Positions 61,034 through 64,000 of a stretch of 64,000 nucleotides of DNA are shown here, piece after piece; within the stretch, counting starts at the first letter, position 1, and the number at the start of each line of letters is the position of its first letter. This stretch comes from Metabacillus arenae. GTDB taxonomy: Bacteria; Bacillota; Bacilli; Bacillales; Bacillaceae. The stretch spans positions 28,985 to 92,984 of the forward strand of contig NZ_JACXAI010000024.1 of the NCBI RefSeq assembly GCF_014773385.1, given 5' to 3'. The position numbers and the translations under genes are program-made. The notes beneath the pieces were generated by a model, which was not told where the DNA came from, did not search any database, and worked only from the letters and a program-made list of their open reading frames with translations.

Positions 61034-62053
61034 TTAAGAATGTAGTTGATTGCCGCCAGTAGACTTTCTAATAATTAATTTCGTATCCAGTTCAACCTCT
61101 TCTTTTTTAACATGATCAGAAGACACCATGTTCATTAGCATTTCTGCAGCCTGAATACCAATTTTCTTTCTCGGTAAATCAACAGTCGTTAAATTGATCC
61201 AATGCAAACTAGAAATCTCTAGATTTTCAAAACCTACGACTGAAATATTCTCTGGAACTTTATAGTTGTTTTTCACCAACCACTCTAAGGCGCCAATAGC
61301 TAATAGATCATTTGCTGTAAAAATTGCAGTAATATTCGACTTTTTATTTAATAGTTGCTTAACACCCGTTCCACCATGTTCTATTCCAGTTCCAGAAATG
61401 ATAATGTTGTCATCTGTATAGTTAATGTTGTGGTTTTCCAAACAATCTAAAAAACCTTTTAACCTATCTTCTTCTTCTGATACATCCTTTGACATACCTA
61501 TAAAACCAATATTCACATGACCTAGTTTTATAAGATATTCAACTGCTCTATAAGCAGCTTTATAGTGATTCACGTCGATTGAAGATACATTTAAATGTTG
61601 TTCATTTTCCCTTAATTTCCTTAAGAATACAATTGGAATTTCTAATTGTTCAATTAGCCTTAAAAGTTCTTCATCCAATTTACCAGGCTTCATAATTAAC
61701 CCATCTATTTTTCTTTCTAATAAACTAGATAAAAACCGTTTCTCCTTTTCAAGATTTAAAAATGTATTTCCATAGATAACTTGGTAGCCGCTTTTTGAAG
61801 AAACTTCTTCTACACCCAAAGCTACTTCAGAAAAGAAAGGGTCTGTAATATCAGAAAGCATAAGTCCTATTATATTTGACTTCTTTTGAATTAAACTTCT
61901 CGCATTTGCATTCGGCGAATAATTTAATCGTTTCATCTCCTCTAATATTTTTTCTTTTGTTTCTTTTTTAATATCAGGTTTATCATTTAATGCTCTTGAT
62001 ACGGTTGAGACGGACAATCCCAGTTCTTTTGCTATATCTTTTATTGTTTTCAT
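61034..62053 (-). CDS. LacI family regulator of the sugar ABC operon
   Basis: ATG at 62053 (AAGGAGGGAAGTA upstream) gives 339 residues starting MKTIKDIAKELGLSVSTVSR. The hinge helix is NANARSLIQKKSN and the ligand domain has GLMLSDITDPFFSEVALGVE and TAIFTANDLLAIG. It is the first gene of the operon and is preceded by a perfect 20-bp palindrome, so the whole unit should be autoregulated. Confidence 0.92.
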   Translation of the reverse strand: MKTIKDIAKELGLSVSTVSRALNDKPDIKKETKEKILEEMKRLNYSPNANARSLIQKKSNIIGLMLSDITDPFFSEVALGVEEVSSKSGYQVIYGNTFLNLEKEKRFLSSLLERKIDGLIMKPGKLDEELLRLIEQLEIPIVFLRKLRENEQHLNVSSIDVNHYKAAYRAVEYLIKLGHVNIGFIGMSKDVSEEEDRLKGFLDCLENHNINYTDDNIIISGTGIEHGGTGVKQLLNKKSNITAIFTANDLLAIGALEWLVKNNYKVPENISVVGFENLEISSLHWINLTTVDLPRKKIGIQAAEMLMNMVSSDHVKKEEVELDTKLIIRKSTGGNQLHS

Positions 62054-62083
62054 TACTTCCCTCCTTAACATTAACTTTTTCGG

Positions 62084-62103
62084 AAACGTTACCGGTAACG
62101 TTT
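62084..62103. promoter_or_regulatory. LacI operator of the sugar ABC operon
   Basis: AAACGTTACCGGTAACGTTT is a perfect 20-bp palindrome with the central CG typical of LacI-family sites. It lies just downstream of the predicted start site and 30 bp before the regulator ATG. Confidence 0.8.
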
Positions 62104-62119
62104 CTGATATCGCTTACAA
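62104..62119 (-). promoter_or_regulatory. cre site (CcpA) of the sugar ABC operon
   Basis: On the minus strand TTGTAAGCGATATCAG matches WTGNAARCGNWWWCAW at all but the last position. It touches the LacI palindrome and overlaps the predicted +1. Confidence 0.75.
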
Positions 62120-62124
62120 TAATT

Positions 62125-62153
62125 AATATAAATGAAAATTCAGACTATTGCAA
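62125..62153 (-). promoter_or_regulatory. Sigma-A promoter of the sugar ABC operon
   Basis: On the minus strand TTGCAA (62153-62148), 17 bp, TATATT (62130-62125). The order is promoter, cre, LacI operator, ribosome site. Confidence 0.7.
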
Positions 62154-62393
62154 GTTTTTTAGTTTGAATATTTAGATACCAGAATTTACATATATATCCA
62201 TATAATTAGCGAGTAATTTTAGCTTCGCTGGTACTATCCCTTTGATTCATCAAAAATAAGAAACCATTATTTATTTCTAAAAATTTTAAATTTTCTGTTA
62301 ATAAATATTACACATGGGTTGGCGAACACAATTGATTGAATCATAATTATAAATGTGGAATCTACTAAAAAATTTTTAGAGAGGAGATAAGAT

Positions 62394-62435
62394 ATGAGTA
62401 AAATTACATTGAAAATAGCAAAAGATTATATGTGA
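62394..62435 (+). pseudogene. Truncated start of a STAS-like/DUF4325-type gene
   Basis: GAGAGGAGA precedes ATG, and the peptide MSKITLKIAKDYM then stops. The opening resembles the N-terminus of STAS-like DUF4325 proteins (MSKITLKVAKDYS...). With only 13 codons this is tentative. Confidence 0.3.
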
Positions 62436-62576
62436 AAATTGTTCAATATTAATGCGCCTGAAAAGTAAATTTTATTAGTATACTCCATTCCCTTACTTGT
62501 CCCTGAAAGCATATAAAAAATGTTATATTGTTTCTAAAAAATTATCTATAAATATATGGAAAAGGAGGAGATTTTT

Positions 62577-62732
62577 TTGTGGATCATCACTACCTATTCA
62601 AAGGGAAACACTACGATGTTTGAATTTGACACAGAAACAGAAGCAAGAGAAGCTTTTGAGAATATTCAAGGATGCAGGATTATTACCGAAGTTGTTTACT
62701 TTAATGATCCTTGTTTCGCTCTAACAGATTAA
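62577..62732 (+). CDS. Small 51-residue conserved Bacillus-type protein
   Basis: AAAGGAGGAG lies before a TTG start at 62577. The peptide begins WIITTYSKGNTTMFEFDTET and ends VVYFNDPCFALTD. It has a compact alpha/beta composition and a cysteine near the C-terminus. It resembles short uncharacterised proteins of Bacillus. Two hairpins follow, supporting a real transcript. Confidence 0.65.
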   Translation: MWIITTYSKGNTTMFEFDTETEAREAFENIQGCRIITEVVYFNDPCFALTD

Positions 62733-62740
62733 AAAGTAGA

Positions 62741-62783
62741 GGATGAATCAACAGGGTAAAAAACACCGTTTTGATTCATCCCC
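62741..62783 (+). terminator. First hairpin after the 51-residue protein gene
   Basis: GATGAATCAA and TTGATTCATC form a 10-bp stem with CCCCT after it; no T run, so it may be an RNA-stabilising hairpin. Confidence 0.45.
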
Positions 62784-62785
62784 TG

Positions 62786-62842
62786 AAAGGACCTGTCATG
62801 AAAATCCAGTAAAATTAAGGGTTCCGTGACGGTCCTTTTTTA
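62786..62842 (+). terminator. Terminator downstream of the 51-residue protein gene
   Basis: AAGGACCTGTCA and TGACGGTCCTT pair with one mismatch, followed by TTTTTT. Confidence 0.75.
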
Positions 62843-62956
62843 TAAAGTTCATGTTTATGAGTGGTTCAGAACAATCGTATTTGAATATAGTTTGAAAAAT
62901 TGAAATGTTCCGTCAAAAGAGTCGACAATGAGCTCCTATTATTGAGAGTGTTAAGA

Positions 62957-63415
62957 TTACATCACTGTTTGTTCTTTAAGGAAAGAAGCAGCTTGTCCAT
63001 TAAGCAGCTCAGGATTTTTATGGACGGTTCCGATTACTTCCATTCGGCTTATTTCGTGGAAAGTGAAATGCTTATCTTCATGAAGGCTTTGAATGACAAA
63101 CTCTGATTTGAATCCTTTTGTTTGGTGAACGACGATTCCGATTTCCTCTTCATCCAGTTCGACGTGATAATTATTCGAATCGGATTGGAACCCGTCCCAA
63201 CTTGGAATATACATTTGTTTAAAACCTTTTAAAATATCTCCCTCGTAAATTTCGTTCCCCTTTTGGTCTGTTATCCCGATAAATTGCATTTTTATGTAAT
63301 TATGATCATTCCAGACTGCTTGTCCAATCTCCATACTTGCTGCATCCTCCAGCATTCCTGGAGTGCCACTGTACATTCCATTTGTGTCCCAAATTCTAAA
63401 TTTATTCTTTTTCAT
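62957..63415 (-). CDS. YopX family protein (phage-associated domain)
   Basis: ATG at 63415 with GGGGG nine bases upstream gives 152 residues. The N-terminus KKNKFRIWDTNGMYSGTP and the core MQFIGITDQKGNEIYEGDIL and MEVIGTVHKNPELL are the YopX signature from SPbeta-like prophages. No other phage genes lie nearby, so it is probably a prophage leftover or a domesticated gene. Function unknown. Confidence 0.85.
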   Translation of the reverse strand: MKKNKFRIWDTNGMYSGTPGMLEDAASMEIGQAVWNDHNYIKMQFIGITDQKGNEIYEGDILKGFKQMYIPSWDGFQSDSNNYHVELDEEEIGIVVHQTKGFKSEFVIQSLHEDKHFTFHEISRMEVIGTVHKNPELLNGQAASFLKEQTVM

Positions 63416-63713
63416 GATCCATGCCCCCTTTGTCCCCATGTTATAAACGATTTCCATGTATAACCCATTTTAACATTAGCATGAGAGACCTGTCACTAGC
63501 CGAAAATTGTCGAATGAATCGACAAAAACCTAGTTGCGGATGCTGATAAATCCTCCTAAATACCTTCAAAACTATCTTCGATAATCTGGACCTTTTCTAC
63601 AATATGGATAATCAAAACCACCAGTGTGATAGATAACGGGTTTACTTGTGAGGTGCAAAACGGCAAATCACAAACCTAATCACATAGCAAAACTCATAAA
63701 TTTTACAACACAA

Positions 63714-63753
63714 TAAAAAAGCTTAGAGATGCAAATATCTCTAAGCCTTTTTT
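63714..63753. terminator. Bidirectional terminator near the right edge
   Basis: GCTTAGAGAT (63721-63730) pairs with ATCTCTAAGC (63737-63746), flanked by six A on the left and six T on the right. Confidence 0.85.
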
Positions 63754-63811
63754 AAATTTTCACTTTTTTAAGTTGTACAAGTTAATTAACCGCTAAAGCG
63801 AGTTTGATAAA

Positions 63812-63996
63812 TAAGCGGAGAAATTTCTCTTATTTATCTAATAGCACTGAAAATAGCCAAAATAGACGGAAAGATTCCGACTATTGACTCGAAAAAAGTG
63901 AAAATGGGTACATTTGCTTTGCTTAATCGGAAAACTTCCGCTTATATACACCTAACTGAGCTCTATTCTACAGTTTAACCGGAAAATCTCCGCTTA
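63812..63996. repeat. Four spaced copies of a 21-bp imperfect palindrome
   Basis: Units at 63812-63832, 63863-63883, 63924-63944 and 63976-63996 follow the pattern TAANCGGAAA, one base, then a TTCCGCTTA-like half. Start-to-start distances are 51, 61 and 52 bp. Each is self-complementary, so the array could form four short hairpins or bind a dimeric protein. It continues to the window edge. Confidence 0.6.
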
Positions 63997-64000
63997 TTTT

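Noticed and set aside
62497..62724. Plus-strand 75-codon frame WKRRRFFCGSSLPIQRETLR
   Set aside because: It is a different frame over the convincing 51-residue gene at 62577, which has AAAGGAGGAG at the right distance.
63812..63996. CRISPR-like array at the right edge
   Set aside because: The repeats are short, imperfectly conserved palindromes and the spacers vary and are AT-rich; no cas gene is present.

Overview
The window looks like a chromosomal segment of a low-GC, Gram-positive, spore-forming Bacillaceae (Bacillus, Neobacillus or Peribacillus-like). The grounds are a SigH-type sigma factor, strong AGGAGG ribosome sites with many TTG and GTG starts, lipoprotein signal peptides, CcpA-type cre sites, a sigma-54 promoter with a PrpR-like activator, type I toxin genes of the Bacillus holin-like class, and Bacillus-style intergenic repeats. 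I see no rRNA, tRNA, CRISPR array, replication origin or intact insertion sequence. The species cannot be named from the sequence.

Layout. 1-1.9 kb: 5' end of a sigma-54-dependent activator, divergent from an NAD(P)-binding/SAF-domain oxidoreductase that has a perfect -24/-12 promoter. 2-8.7 kb: two copies of a type I toxin/antisense RNA module flanking a secreted family 8 polysaccharide lyase, a DUF418 membrane protein and a second SigH-like sigma factor. 9.5-17.9 kb: a catabolic cluster with an aldehyde dehydrogenase, a TctABC tripartite carboxylate transporter, a GntR regulator, a DHDPS-family lyase and a two-subunit dihydroxyacetone-type kinase. 18.3-21.1 kb: a LysR regulator divergent from a flavoprotein, then a VOC protein. 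21.2-24.6 kb: a cytochrome b/molybdopterin oxidoreductase fusion, a two-component system and a methionine-rich lipoprotein. 25.9-30.8 kb: a LacI regulator, ribokinase, pentulose/hexulose-phosphate epimerase and polyol-type MFS permease sharing GTAACCGGTTAC operators.

31-41 kb is a mixed region: VOC proteins, an XRE-cupin regulator divergent from azlCD, a LysM-GMC oxidoreductase with a Hyi-like TIM barrel, a repetitive DUF6944-like protein, an SDR and a TetR regulator. 41.1-46.6 kb: a D-amino-acid type cluster (Na+ symporter, DUF3311 protein, RidA, M20 deacylase, fold-III PLP enzyme, DauR-like regulator). 46.8-51.2 kb: small secreted protein, truncated AraC and MFS genes around a Uma2 endonuclease, and two secreted phosphodiesterases. 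52.3-54.6 kb: a three-gene sugar-nucleotide/glycosyltransferase cluster. 55.6-62.1 kb: a LacI-controlled sugar ABC transporter with a large FAD oxidoreductase, preceded by a cre site and a perfect 20-bp palindrome. 62.4-64 kb: small proteins, a YopX-like protein and four evenly spaced palindromic repeats.

The most interesting parts are the putative methionine-rich-lipoprotein/MsrP-like repair system under a two-component system (analogous to MrpX/YedY systems described in proteobacteria), the duplicated antisense-controlled toxin, the TctABC-lyase-DhaKL pathway with unknown substrate, a PLP enzyme whose His-x-Cys motif points to D-serine dehydratase next to RidA, and a second sigH with a predicted cre site. 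Several decayed genes (SDR, VOC, AraC, MFS, IS3 OrfA) show local gene loss. All functions are inferred from sequence features read by eye; no database search was run.
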